DNA of 64,000 nucleotides from Flavobacteriales bacterium (GCA_947466425.1 CANIBZ010000005.1:1-64000); one strand, 5' to 3'; shown: positions 36,572-45,625, counted from the first letter of the stretch. Program-made: numbers and translations. The notes: generated by a model from the sequence alone, not told the origin.

Positions 36572-37498
36572 TTAAAATTTCTTGTTGGTGTGTTTAGCTG
36601 TTCTGAAAACAAAATCGACTCCGCTCATTGCTTTTGCCTGATTGAACCATTCGCTATAACTAGGTTCCTTCGGCACATTCAAATCTATTTGGTCGAGCCA
36701 ATAGGCAGGCATTCCCGGATAGACATGATGAGCTTCGTGTAAATTGAAATTGAAAAGAAAATATTTCGAGAGGAAAGGCCACGTGTAAAAACTACGCGTG
36801 TACTGAATTTGATCTTTGTATGAAATGGGCTTAACCTCTTCCCCATTCGAAATTGGAATTTCAATGTGGGTGTGTTGCGTGAGAATGATTAATTCCTTCC
36901 AAACTAAACTCAATAAAAAAGCAGGTAAGAAAAAATGCTTCACTTCCCTCCAGAAAAAATAAAATACCACACCGTAAAAAACTGCGTAAACTACCACTGA
37001 AAGAACAGCCAAGCGATACTGATAATCATTCAAGAAGCGACGCATCTTTCCCAAGTTCCAATAGTTGCTGAACATGTAGAACAAATAGAAAATCGGGATG
37101 AATAAAAACCAACTCACATTTGCGACAATGCGCATAACGGGGTTCTTACTTGGCTCAACAGTTTTCTCGGTGGTTGGATCCTTATCGCGCCATCCCGTCC
37201 ACCGATGATGCAAATTGTGCATGTGTTTCCATGAATGAAAAGGAATGAAAGAAAACAATCCGAAAACATTTCCAAACAACGAATTCAATCGATCATTCGC
37301 GAAAAAATTCTGATGTCCGCATTCATGCAAAAGCACAAATGTTTGTGTAAGAAAAAAAGACAAAACTAAAATCCCCAAACCGTAAATCAATCCTGAAAAA
37401 GAAAAGCATAACCACACACCAATTCCTGAAAGTAGAGCTGGAGAAATAAAGAACACCAATGCCCTTAAGTTGTTTGCTTTGTAATCAGAGATTTTCAT
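36572..37498 (-). CDS. Membrane fatty-acid desaturase
   Basis: 308 residues from the ATG at 37498. The three His boxes are HECGH (58-62), HMHNLHH near 92-98, and HEAHH in NLHEAHHVYPG near 255, plus an additional TQHTH. Helices are placed as in the di-iron acyl-lipid desaturase and hydroxylase family. The substrate may be an acyl chain or an isoprenoid ring (carotenoid-type hydroxylases share the fold). It lies one base from HMG-CoA reductase. Confidence 0.88.
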   Translation of the reverse strand: MKISDYKANNLRALVFFISPALLSGIGVWLCFSFSGLIYGLGILVLSFFLTQTFVLLHECGHQNFFANDRLNSLFGNVFGLFSFIPFHSWKHMHNLHHRWTGWRDKDPTTEKTVEPSKNPVMRIVANVSWFLFIPIFYLFYMFSNYWNLGKMRRFLNDYQYRLAVLSVVVYAVFYGVVFYFFWREVKHFFLPAFLLSLVWKELIILTQHTHIEIPISNGEEVKPISYKDQIQYTRSFYTWPFLSKYFLFNFNLHEAHHVYPGMPAYWLDQIDLNVPKEPSYSEWFNQAKAMSGVDFVFRTAKHTNKKF

Positions 37499-37509
37499 TT
37501 CAATCTGAA

Positions 37510-38487
37510 TTAATTCTTCTTTGTGCAAACAACTGTTTGCATGGAAAGGTTAAGGACTCTGCTGAACAGTAAAACCGGAGTAAGTAAAAGCTGGCCAAGA
37601 AAGTAGGGAAAAATAATTTTATCGAGATTCAATCCTTTCCCTAACAACTTGAAATACGCTCCTGTGAAAATATAGAAATAAGCAGGAAATGCGCCGTAAG
37701 GCATATACTTCTCTACCACAAATCCATTTGCTTCAAGCAATTCAATAAACTTCTTCTTTGAAAACAATATAGTGTGCTGTGGCGCTTGAACTCCTGGCCA
37801 TTTCTTGCCATATAATTTGAAAGTGAGCGAATCCAATCGAGGCACTTCAATGATTAGCTTACCATCCTCCTTCAAAACCTTTTTCGCCATTTCCAACGAA
37901 CGAATGGGATCATAATCGTGCTCGAAGAAATGCCACATGGTTACAATGTCCTTTGAATTCTCTTGAATAGGCTGCTCGTAAAACAAACCCTCGTAAAAAT
38001 TAATTTTTTCGAAACCCGGATAGTTTAATCCATCTTTAAAATCGACTCCATGAATACTACAGCCGTGCTTTTTATTCATGTGAAGCAGGAACGTCCCAAC
38101 AGCACAACCAACATCAAGCAATTCAGTCCCCTCATTTACCCGCGCATATTTGCTCACGAGTTTATCTTTTTCTCGATCGTGCTTATTCATGGTCCATTCA
38201 AAAAGCGGAGTTAAAATGCCCCAATTCTTTTTCTTTCTGTGAGCAATGTATTCAGAATCGTAAAACTCTTTTATTCCTTCAATATTCAATCTTGGGTTCT
38301 GGTAAACCAAATCACAAGCGGTGCATTTCACATATAAGAACAGTCCTTCCTTTCCGGTTAGGTCATCTTCACCAATGAGAAATTCGCTGCAATCTTCAGA
38401 ACCGCATGAATAACACTTCACACGTTCGAATTGAAAACGACCAGGATTCTTCAACTCCTGCATTCGTTGAATCGGATCAAATGACAT
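37510..38487 (-). CDS. SAM-dependent methyltransferase with N-terminal zinc ribbon
   Basis: 325 residues. The N-terminus has two CxxC pairs (CYSCGSEDC and CTACDLVYQNPRL) typical of zinc-ribbon class I methyltransferases. The Rossmann core follows with LLDVGCAVGTFL (motif I), DIVTMWHFFEHD and a GKLIIEVP strand. A C-terminal membrane-associated segment (FPYFLGQLLLTPVLLF) suggests a lipid-linked substrate. It overlaps the preceding UbiA-like gene by 11 bases. Confidence 0.85.
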   Translation of the reverse strand: MSFDPIQRMQELKNPGRFQFERVKCYSCGSEDCSEFLIGEDDLTGKEGLFLYVKCTACDLVYQNPRLNIEGIKEFYDSEYIAHRKKKNWGILTPLFEWTMNKHDREKDKLVSKYARVNEGTELLDVGCAVGTFLLHMNKKHGCSIHGVDFKDGLNYPGFEKINFYEGLFYEQPIQENSKDIVTMWHFFEHDYDPIRSLEMAKKVLKEDGKLIIEVPRLDSLTFKLYGKKWPGVQAPQHTILFSKKKFIELLEANGFVVEKYMPYGAFPAYFYIFTGAYFKLLGKGLNLDKIIFPYFLGQLLLTPVLLFSRVLNLSMQTVVCTKKN

Positions 38488-39232
38488 AATTGTTCAAGAT
38501 TAGTTTGAATATTAAAATTAAGAATAACCAAACGATTGGGACTATTTCTTTTTTCGAGTGAACAACAATAAATGCAGCCGCAAGTATCGCCAATCCCGAT
38601 ATTAATGAAACAAGGTTCACACTCGCAAGAAATAGCAAAGCAAGGCAAAAGACAATAATAAAATACAGCACAACCGGAGGTTTGTCTGTTGATTGATTGT
38701 CTAGCAAATCATAGACAACAAAAGATAAAAACAAAGCCGTTGCACTGGTAATTTCGACATATGTTATTTCTTGATTGAAACCGAAACTGAACGACATATA
38801 AAAAAACAGAAAAGGGTACTTAATCAGCGGAAGAACAAATGCCCAGAAGCTCCTGTGCACAAGAGCCTTATACAATACGTGATTCACAATTATAAAATAC
38901 AACCACAAGGCTGCAATAGAAAAATCTGGACTATCATTCAAACAGAAGCCAACGCTCAAAGCCATGCTTAAAACGAGTGGAAGAATGAGTTTCGAGCGAG
39001 ATTCAGATTGCGTATAAATTCGTTCGACATGTTCAACATCGTTTTCCCATTGCATGACATCGTCATACAAACGCATGACCCACAGCATGAAAAACACTTT
39101 AACTATATCAATCAATGAAAGGGGATTGAATGCATGCAACGGAACTGAAAACAGAAATAGGAAAATAGCCAGACTAAAAAACATCAACGTGGAAAATCGT
39201 TGTGCTATATATATGCGAAGCGTTTCAATCAT
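38477..39232 (-). CDS. Divergent UbiA-like prenyltransferase-family membrane protein
   Basis: 251 residues and about eight helices. The first Asp motif of UbiA enzymes appears as MRLYDDVMQWENDVEHVER (Asp57, 58, 65), and a weaker second one appears as YDLLDNQSTD after helix 5. The family transfers a prenyl chain to an aromatic or glycerol phosphate acceptor. The assignment rests on motif spacing and topology, so I hold it with moderate confidence. The ATG at 39232 overlaps the dikinase stop by 8 bases; an upstream TTG is less likely. Confidence 0.6.
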   Translation of the reverse strand: MIETLRIYIAQRFSTLMFFSLAIFLFLFSVPLHAFNPLSLIDIVKVFFMLWVMRLYDDVMQWENDVEHVERIYTQSESRSKLILPLVLSMALSVGFCLNDSPDFSIAALWLYFIIVNHVLYKALVHRSFWAFVLPLIKYPFLFFYMSFSFGFNQEITYVEITSATALFLSFVVYDLLDNQSTDKPPVVLYFIIVFCLALLFLASVNLVSLISGLAILAAAFIVVHSKKEIVPIVWLFLILIFKLILNNYVI

Positions 39233-41669
39233 GAATGACAATGGTGCCTTTGTCGGCGTTCAGTGTTATTAAATCTCCGTCTTTCAATTTTTGAGTTGCG
39301 AGCTCCACTCCTACTATGGCCGGGATTCCAAATTCACGTGAGACAATGGCTCCGTGAGAAAGCATTCCTCCACGCTCTACAATAAGTCCGCTAATTAATG
39401 GAAAAACCGAAACCCATCCTGGATCTGTTTGTCTTGTAACTAAGATATCTCCCATCTCCAATTTATCAGCTTCCATTATTGTTTCTAACACTTTCACTCT
39501 TCCCGTTAATACTCCACCACAAGCACACAATCCTTTCAAATCACTCGTCGAATCAGTACTTACATCCTTTCGTGTGACTTGATCGGGAGAAGTGTACTTT
39601 CCAAATGTCGTATAAAAATCATCTGGATAAATCAATTTCGATTCAACTTCGAAAGCACTCTTCCGCGATTCCAATATTTCACAATTCGAAGCCGAAGCCA
39701 TTTGCGAAGCATCGAGGTGCTCGACAATTTCAGCATAATTCAAAAAGAAAACTTCTCCTTCCACTTTCAAAATGTTTCGTTGAAGAAACGATTGCTCCAC
39801 CTTTTTCAACGCCAACTTAAATCCGAAATACAGCTGTGCTTGTTTTAAGCGAACGCGCTCACGCGAGGAGATTCCTCTGCATGCATTCTTCACCAAAAAA
39901 TTCAATTGCCAAACATGAAGAATTGATTTTAACAGATTCAATTTATTCTTCTTGAAAATATCCTTTTTAAAATCTCGCTTAGCCTGCACAGCTTCAAGGT
40001 ACTTCGTGTGCATGATATCTTCCGGATTCTGATCGGGAAGTTTTTCGTATTGCATTAACAACGCAATGAAGCGTTCGGGTTCTTCTATGTAATTCTTAAA
40101 CGTAAGCATGAGCTCGCCTGAACAGCGGAACCCCCATTTGTTCAGGTATTCATGAATTCCTTTGCAGACAAGACTATCAGCACATTCATCATTCAACCAA
40201 AACCAAAAATCTAGTGCGTTACCTTTTTGAAATTTCGTGTAAACACTTTCATTTTTCCGAATGGAGACAACAAGTTCGTACATGTCAATAACCGGACGAC
40301 TGCTTATTAAATTCGGAATGGCCTGAATGAGTTTATTTTGAATCCCTACTCCACCTTCACCGTAATACTTCACACACAACTTCCCTAACAAACCGTGAAA
40401 GGCCATTGCGAAGAAATCGGCCAACGACGCCCGATACCAGCTGTGCATGCGAATTTCAATAAATCCATGAAATAACTTCCGAATATCGGAATGCGTTATA
40501 GCTCCTTGAACATCGGTCATGTAGTCCGAAACTATTCTTTCAAACTGAGCTACATTCTTTGGAAGCGCCTTGTTTTGCTTCAGCACATTTCGAATAAAAA
40601 GTAATTTCTCTTTTTTGGTTGAAGGAATTTTAGCAACCTTCGCGCCTTCTGCATATCCAACAAAATTATCGAACGACTGAATGAGCGCTTCAGAAAAAGG
40701 CGATGCCGAAAGAATCGCATGAATGCTACTCATGTTGTAATACATATTCCCTCCGAATACACCAATAACATTCGTGAAGGATCCTTCCAGCGAGCGAATT
40801 GATTCTTCCGAAACTTGAAAAAGTCTTGAAAGATTTTTGAAATAATGATAATACGATTGTCGCGCTATGGAATATAACAACGGCGAAATGGCTTCCGGAT
40901 AATTCTCATTCACATTGGTATTCGACCAATACACTTCGGGCTCTTTCCAAGGCGTAGTAATCTTCCGCGCTTGAACAACATAAAACTTCTCATCTTTCAA
41001 CGCCCATTCAATGTCCATGGGCATGCCGTAATGCGCTTCAATCTTCTTTGCTACATGCATACCTTCTTCCAACGCCGGAAGAAATTCTGCATCTGCACTT
41101 CCTTCACCATATCTGTAATGAAAACGCATGGGAGTGACTTCTCCTGAAACCAATTTCTCTCCGTGTCCTTGAACGTATTCCACCAACACTGCGTTGGCTT
41201 CCAAATACGAACGAGTAAAAATAACGCCTGCATAATCGGGATCTATCAATGCTTGCACCACAACGCCCATGCCTTCGAGCCGCTTGTTCGAAATGGCCTC
41301 GTAGGTTTTTACATTCTCCTTCTCATAAGACTTCCAACATTTTTTTATATGTTGAAGAATCTCGTCAATATCGTTTTCACATAAAAAAGAATCGAGTTGT
41401 CCCGCGAACGAATTCTCATCGGAATCCTCGCCAATGGCGGAACTACGGACCATGTAATGCGAAGCGCCGATTCGATTCAATTCAAACTGAACTTCAATCC
41501 TTATCTCTTCTATAGAAAAATTTTCCTTCCCGAAACGCTCAAAAGCTCTAGTTGAAATAACAAAACCATCGGGAATAGGAAATCCCGCTCGCATCATGCG
41601 TGAAAGCTGCGCGCCCTTCCCTCCAAACTCCTCAACTGCAATATTTTTATTTAGCGACAGCAAGTACAT
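39225..41669 (-). CDS. PEP synthase / rifampicin phosphotransferase-like dikinase
   Basis: 814 residues in the three-part order of rifampicin phosphotransferase: an N-terminal PPDK ATP-grasp domain (GGKGAQLSRMMRAGFPIPDGFVIS, MVRSSAIGEDS, DIEWALKD...VVQARKITT), a large middle substrate domain (YWSNTNVNENYPEAISPL, YLNKWGFRCSGE, EVFFLNYAEI), and a C-terminal swivelling phosphohistidine domain (GGMLSHGAIVSREFGIPAIV, His772). Such enzymes split ATP to AMP and phosphate while phosphorylating a substrate. True PPS makes PEP, but the middle domain here is of the RPH type rather than the PEP/pyruvate barrel. It is the first gene of the lipid operon. Confidence 0.82.
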   Translation of the reverse strand: MYLLSLNKNIAVEEFGGKGAQLSRMMRAGFPIPDGFVISTRAFERFGKENFSIEEIRIEVQFELNRIGASHYMVRSSAIGEDSDENSFAGQLDSFLCENDIDEILQHIKKCWKSYEKENVKTYEAISNKRLEGMGVVVQALIDPDYAGVIFTRSYLEANAVLVEYVQGHGEKLVSGEVTPMRFHYRYGEGSADAEFLPALEEGMHVAKKIEAHYGMPMDIEWALKDEKFYVVQARKITTPWKEPEVYWSNTNVNENYPEAISPLLYSIARQSYYHYFKNLSRLFQVSEESIRSLEGSFTNVIGVFGGNMYYNMSSIHAILSASPFSEALIQSFDNFVGYAEGAKVAKIPSTKKEKLLFIRNVLKQNKALPKNVAQFERIVSDYMTDVQGAITHSDIRKLFHGFIEIRMHSWYRASLADFFAMAFHGLLGKLCVKYYGEGGVGIQNKLIQAIPNLISSRPVIDMYELVVSIRKNESVYTKFQKGNALDFWFWLNDECADSLVCKGIHEYLNKWGFRCSGELMLTFKNYIEEPERFIALLMQYEKLPDQNPEDIMHTKYLEAVQAKRDFKKDIFKKNKLNLLKSILHVWQLNFLVKNACRGISSRERVRLKQAQLYFGFKLALKKVEQSFLQRNILKVEGEVFFLNYAEIVEHLDASQMASASNCEILESRKSAFEVESKLIYPDDFYTTFGKYTSPDQVTRKDVSTDSTSDLKGLCACGGVLTGRVKVLETIMEADKLEMGDILVTRQTDPGWVSVFPLISGLIVERGGMLSHGAIVSREFGIPAIVGVELATQKLKDGDLITLNADKGTIVIHD

Positions 41670-41679
41670 AGGTTATTGC

Positions 41680-41687
41680 TATTTTTG
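41680..41687 (+). promoter_or_regulatory. -7 promoter element (TATTTTTG)
   Basis: An exact TAnnTTTG match 34 bases before the desaturase ATG at 41722, in the 52-base divergent gap. A weaker TATTTTAG on the minus strand at about 41694-41701 could serve the lipid operon. Confidence 0.4.
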
Positions 41688-41721
41688 ATTCATCTAAAAT
41701 AGACAAAATACAAAGCGGAAA

Positions 41722-42654
41722 ATGATACACACCTTAAAAAGGCCAAACGAAATTCGCGTATTGCTTCCCAAAGACAAATTAAAGTCTTGGCATAATGTAA
41801 GCACCTTGCGAGGCATTTTATCTATTGTTGTTGAATGGGCGGCTATTGTGGGGTCAGCAATCTTGTGTGAAAACTTTTTCTCTTGGCCGTTGTACATTGT
41901 TTTAGTCTTCTTCCTTGGGGCTCGATACTTGGCATTGGGACTTATCATGCACGAATCGGTTCACAATCTAATTTCGCGAAACACGAAGTTGAACGATTTC
42001 CTTGCTGAAGTTTTTTGTGCTTGGCCACTGTTCATTTCTATGCGCTCTTATCGCATTAAACACTTGGCACATCACCGTCATTTGAACACCGACGAAGATC
42101 CGGATTTCGTTGCGAAAGAAGACGATAACTGGAAGTTCCCCATGTCCGCAAAAAAATTCTTCAAAATTATTTTCATTCAGTTTACCGGCATTGGAGTTTT
42201 CGAAACACTGAAGGTGATGTCCGGTAAACAAGTGAAGCGAAAAAAAGAACCGACTCCAGTGAGCTATAACGTTGCGCGGATTTCGTTTTACTTAATTGTT
42301 TTTTCAATCTTCATTTATTTCAATCACGGCATGTGGTTGCTTCTGTATTGGATTATTCCATTTGCTACTTGGACACAAGTAGCAAATCGATTGCGACGTA
42401 TAGCGGAGCATTCGAGCATTGAAGGGTACGACCATTCGATGCAAACCCGAACAACGACGCACAATTGGTTTGTTCGTCTATTCTTCTCCCCGAAGAACAT
42501 CAATCTTCACAACGAGCATCACCTCTACCCGGGTGTACCATGTTACAATTTACCTAAATTGCACAAGGAGCTCATGAATAACGAAGATATTCGCAACAGT
42601 TTGTACGTTGCCAAATCCTACAAAGACGTTTACAACGACTGTATAAAGAATTAA
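41722..42654 (+). CDS. Second membrane fatty-acid desaturase
   Basis: 310 residues. The His boxes are HESVH, HLAHHRH and HNEHH in NLHNEHHLYPG, with four to six helices. It is a different subgroup from the operon desaturase (it has DEDPDF after the second box). It is transcribed divergently from the dikinase, with a promoter in the shared gap, so it is probably co-regulated with the lipid operon. The substrate is unknown. Confidence 0.88.
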   Translation: MIHTLKRPNEIRVLLPKDKLKSWHNVSTLRGILSIVVEWAAIVGSAILCENFFSWPLYIVLVFFLGARYLALGLIMHESVHNLISRNTKLNDFLAEVFCAWPLFISMRSYRIKHLAHHRHLNTDEDPDFVAKEDDNWKFPMSAKKFFKIIFIQFTGIGVFETLKVMSGKQVKRKKEPTPVSYNVARISFYLIVFSIFIYFNHGMWLLLYWIIPFATWTQVANRLRRIAEHSSIEGYDHSMQTRTTTHNWFVRLFFSPKNINLHNEHHLYPGVPCYNLPKLHKELMNNEDIRNSLYVAKSYKDVYNDCIKN

Positions 42655-42657
42655 ACT

Positions 42658-43404
42658 ATGAAAAAATCACTCTTCGGAATAATCTCCTGTTTAACGCTTT
42701 CTGTCCTATTCAATTCATGTCAGATGGAAAAACGTCTGTACCAAGACGGTTATCATATATCCTGGAATCGTTCAATATTCTCGAAAAAAATCGCGGATGT
42801 ACAAAAAACAAATCAGACTAAAATTGTTGAAGCTGAAATCGAAGCAACTCAAAATCCTGTTCCTTCATTAGCCGAACCGAACGATCATTCGGTTGAAACG
42901 CTTTCTTCAAGTTCTATTGAAAACAATCAATTGATCATTACTCCTAAACAATCTCATTTGATTAAATCAATCAGTGACACCATTATCCCTGACCAATCGA
43001 AGCAGCAAGAGGAATACTTCAGCAACAATTACACGAACCCTCTTCCAACAAATGAGTTGCAAGACAAAAAACTAGCCAACTGGGCATTGGGCCTGGGAAT
43101 TGGAGCCGTATCATCACCTCTTTGGGTAACGCTTCTCTTTTTGCTACTGTTCGCTCTAGTGGGTGCTACTTGGTCTGGCGTTAGTGCATGGACAGCTTTG
43201 GGGCTTGCAATTATTGTAGGCGGAGGAATATTCATTACACTTGAAATATTAGCCATCACCTTTGCCATTCGCTTTCTGCGTATGCACGGGAAAGATCCGA
43301 ACTACCGCAAATACCGCAGTCGCGCTATCACGGGGCTTATACTCGCAGGTATTTATCCAGCAATAATGCTTCTCAATATTATTATTGGATTGGCGATGAT
43401 TTGA
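42658..43404 (+). CDS. Membrane lipoprotein with KRLYxxGYHxSW motif
   Basis: 248 residues. The lipobox is VLFNSC, followed by the short motif MEKRLYQDGYHISWN, which recurs after the lipobox in Flavobacteriales lipoproteins. A Ser/Glu-rich linker (residues 35-125) leads to three hydrophobic helices arranged like DUF4190-type membrane domains. Function is unknown. It starts three bases after the desaturase stop and is probably co-transcribed. Confidence 0.75.
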   Translation: MKKSLFGIISCLTLSVLFNSCQMEKRLYQDGYHISWNRSIFSKKIADVQKTNQTKIVEAEIEATQNPVPSLAEPNDHSVETLSSSSIENNQLIITPKQSHLIKSISDTIIPDQSKQQEEYFSNNYTNPLPTNELQDKKLANWALGLGIGAVSSPLWVTLLFLLLFALVGATWSGVSAWTALGLAIIVGGGIFITLEILAITFAIRFLRMHGKDPNYRKYRSRAITGLILAGIYPAIMLLNIIIGLAMI

Positions 43405-43437
43405 TGTTTCAAATGTCAATAAATAAGTTAGCATTCG

Positions 43438-44922
43438 TCAAAGACATTCGTGCAAATGATTCCAAATAACAACCATTCCATAGGTATCCCGTTCGCAATA
43501 TTTGAGTAACGCCGTTCTCGTCTCTTCCCAATTCCCTTCGAAAGAACCAGCACATCTCGACTCAAAAATCGAACTCGCTTCTCCGCCATTTCCAATGACC
43601 AAATCTGAATAACTAAATTCCGGAGCAATAGCTGGCAATACGTTTTTGATTGAGTAACTTCCTTTCATTGCAGGCAGATAATAAATATTCTGGGGACGAA
43701 ACAATTCCATCAAATCCACAAACCGAGAAATTAAGTTGTCAAGAAAATCAGCTTCGCTTGGAAAACGTTTCTTCATGTCCTTCAATCTATTCTTTTCAAA
43801 TGTTGCATTGTAGGCAACAATGCTTCCCTCAGAATGAAAATCAACTTTCATTTGCTGAATCAATTCAAACTCTGTATTCACCCCTTGAAAGATTTCATCT
43901 GGGTTGGCCAAATATTCTTTGTGACAATTCAATTCGTCTGAATGAATAATGTGCATCGAATATTGAAATGCCAAATGACCAAATGGACTTATTCCTTCTG
44001 CAACAGGTATAGCAGGCCAAACAGTTTCAAAATCAAAAAAATGTAAGGGGTATTCTACTTTACTTAAAAATTTCCGAATCGGCTCCTTATTCAATATCGA
44101 CTCTCCCCTTTTCACACCATTGACTTGAGGTATTTGACGAGTTTGCAGCGGATAACTTGAAGGAATATCTTCAATAGAATAAATTCCTTTGTTATGCAAG
44201 TCCCAAACTTTTTCCGCTGACCCTCTTAAGCTTGTAATAGGATTGACCTTCGGCAAGTGAGCACTGCAGTGGGCATAAAACGAGCAGTTATAAGGGCTGC
44301 TGCAATGCGGACCAATTTCTCTCTGAGGTTCAATTCCTGCCGCAAGCATCGCAGTGAATTGCAATACATTTTCTTTAATGCTTTCTTGAAGACTAACTAC
44401 CCTGTCGGTAATATCAACTTTCTGAAACAATTGATTTACGTCCAATGTCCTTTCACGGACATAAGCACCGTCTAATAACAACAGATAGAACCTTTTGGGT
44501 TGAAAGCCCAATTGCGACATGACATAATATTGGTATGCAGCATCCAAAACATAGATCTCCTTTGCCTCTTTACTGCTTTTCACCTCAATTGCTACTATAT
44601 CATCTTCCTCTCGAACAAGAATATCTAACGCACAAAAGCTGCCCTCAAATGAAAATGCAGCTTCATAGATAACCGGACACTTTTCATCTAAAAACAATTG
44701 GGTTGAATTTATCCATTGATTAAAATCTCTTTCTCCTTGAGGCTCGGCGTTTACTCCGCCGGGAAAACGTTGCTGCGCGAGCGCTCCTACTCTATGACCT
44801 AAATTAAATTTCGACTCTTGATCCAGCGAAATGGGGGTCTTCAATTCTGGGTGATTCACTTCTAAAAACAGACGTTTCTTGCAATTCAGTCCGGCAATAA
44901 ATTTAGATTTAGATATTCCCAC
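43438..44922 (-). CDS. DUF2779 protein: Cas4-like Fe-S nuclease fused to a DEDD-type exonuclease
   Basis: 494 residues. The N-terminal part is a PD-(D/E)xK nuclease (ALDILVREEDDIVAIEVKSS) with four cysteines in the Cas4/AddB arrangement: Cys14, then CSSPYNCSFYAHC near residues 235-247. The C-terminal part has an RNase H-like exonuclease pattern starting HFFDFETVW, then AYNATFEKNRL and a late YCERDTYGM. This matches the stand-alone TM0106/DUF2779 class. It probably processes DNA ends, but the role is unproven. No cas gene or CRISPR lies nearby. Confidence 0.82.
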   Translation of the reverse strand: MGISKSKFIAGLNCKKRLFLEVNHPELKTPISLDQESKFNLGHRVGALAQQRFPGGVNAEPQGERDFNQWINSTQLFLDEKCPVIYEAAFSFEGSFCALDILVREEDDIVAIEVKSSKEAKEIYVLDAAYQYYVMSQLGFQPKRFYLLLLDGAYVRERTLDVNQLFQKVDITDRVVSLQESIKENVLQFTAMLAAGIEPQREIGPHCSSPYNCSFYAHCSAHLPKVNPITSLRGSAEKVWDLHNKGIYSIEDIPSSYPLQTRQIPQVNGVKRGESILNKEPIRKFLSKVEYPLHFFDFETVWPAIPVAEGISPFGHLAFQYSMHIIHSDELNCHKEYLANPDEIFQGVNTEFELIQQMKVDFHSEGSIVAYNATFEKNRLKDMKKRFPSEADFLDNLISRFVDLMELFRPQNIYYLPAMKGSYSIKNVLPAIAPEFSYSDLVIGNGGEASSIFESRCAGSFEGNWEETRTALLKYCERDTYGMVVIWNHLHECL

Positions 44923-45104
44923 AATTCTACTGGATTAAGTTATTATTAAATTAGATCAACTTCTTTGACTCTTAATAGCTGCCAATTCAAGGAATTCGCA
45001 AATTCAAAAAAAGAATCACAATTACAAATAAACACACATACAAAGTTAAATTTACAAATGTTGTTATATTCGTACCTCCTAAATCTTTAAACCTATTAAT
45101 CTTT

Positions 45105-45569
45105 ATGAAAAAACACTTTATTTCTATTCTTATTCTGTCTCTCGTTGTTTTAGTATCATGCTCAAACAATGAAGCCGGAAATGCACCTGCAGTTGATAAT
45201 AACAATGCTGCGGAGCTTCAAAAAATTGAAGCTGAAAAACAAAAATTAGAGCAAGAGCGCCTAAAACTTGAAGAAGAAAAACTCAGACAAGCAGAAGAAT
45301 CTCGCAGGCAAGCTGTTGTAGAACACGCCAAACTTGAGCAACAATTCCCACCCTATACTGAGGGCATTGTAGTCGTTGGAAAAACTTTTTTCCACGGTTC
45401 TGCAGATCCAACAACGGCTAGAGGTGCATTTCTTGTTTCAGGTGACATGTGCGTAATAACCAAAGTAAGCAACGGATTTGGCTATACGGACTTCTTCAAT
45501 TCAAACAATGGTAAAACAACTTCAGGCTGGATAAACCTTCATGATTTGGAGCCCATGTATGGTGACTAA
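45105..45569 (+). CDS. SH3-like lipoprotein with coiled-coil stalk
   Basis: 154 residues. The lipobox is VVLVSC. A short Asn/Ala-rich linker is followed by a strongly charged coiled coil (KLEQERLKLEEEKLRQAEE, about residues 38-78), then a C-terminal SH3-like beta domain (KTFFHGSADPTTARGAFL, GWINLHDLEP). The build suggests a cell-envelope anchor that binds peptidoglycan or a protein. It is a single gene ended by a terminator. Confidence 0.75.
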   Translation: MKKHFISILILSLVVLVSCSNNEAGNAPAVDNNNAAELQKIEAEKQKLEQERLKLEEEKLRQAEESRRQAVVEHAKLEQQFPPYTEGIVVVGKTFFHGSADPTTARGAFLVSGDMCVITKVSNGFGYTDFFNSNNGKTTSGWINLHDLEPMYGD

Positions 45570-45590
45570 TCTTTATAAATCGAATCAACA

Positions 45591-45620
45591 AAAAACCCTC
45601 AACTTTCGTTGAGGGTTTTT
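45591..45620. terminator. Rho-independent terminator, bidirectional
   Basis: AAAAACCCTCAAC, loop TTTC, GTTGAGGGTTTTT form a perfect 13-bp hairpin. It separates the SH3-like lipoprotein from the tRNA gene on the opposite strand and has T runs for both. Confidence 0.9.
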
Positions 45621-45625
45621 CTTTG

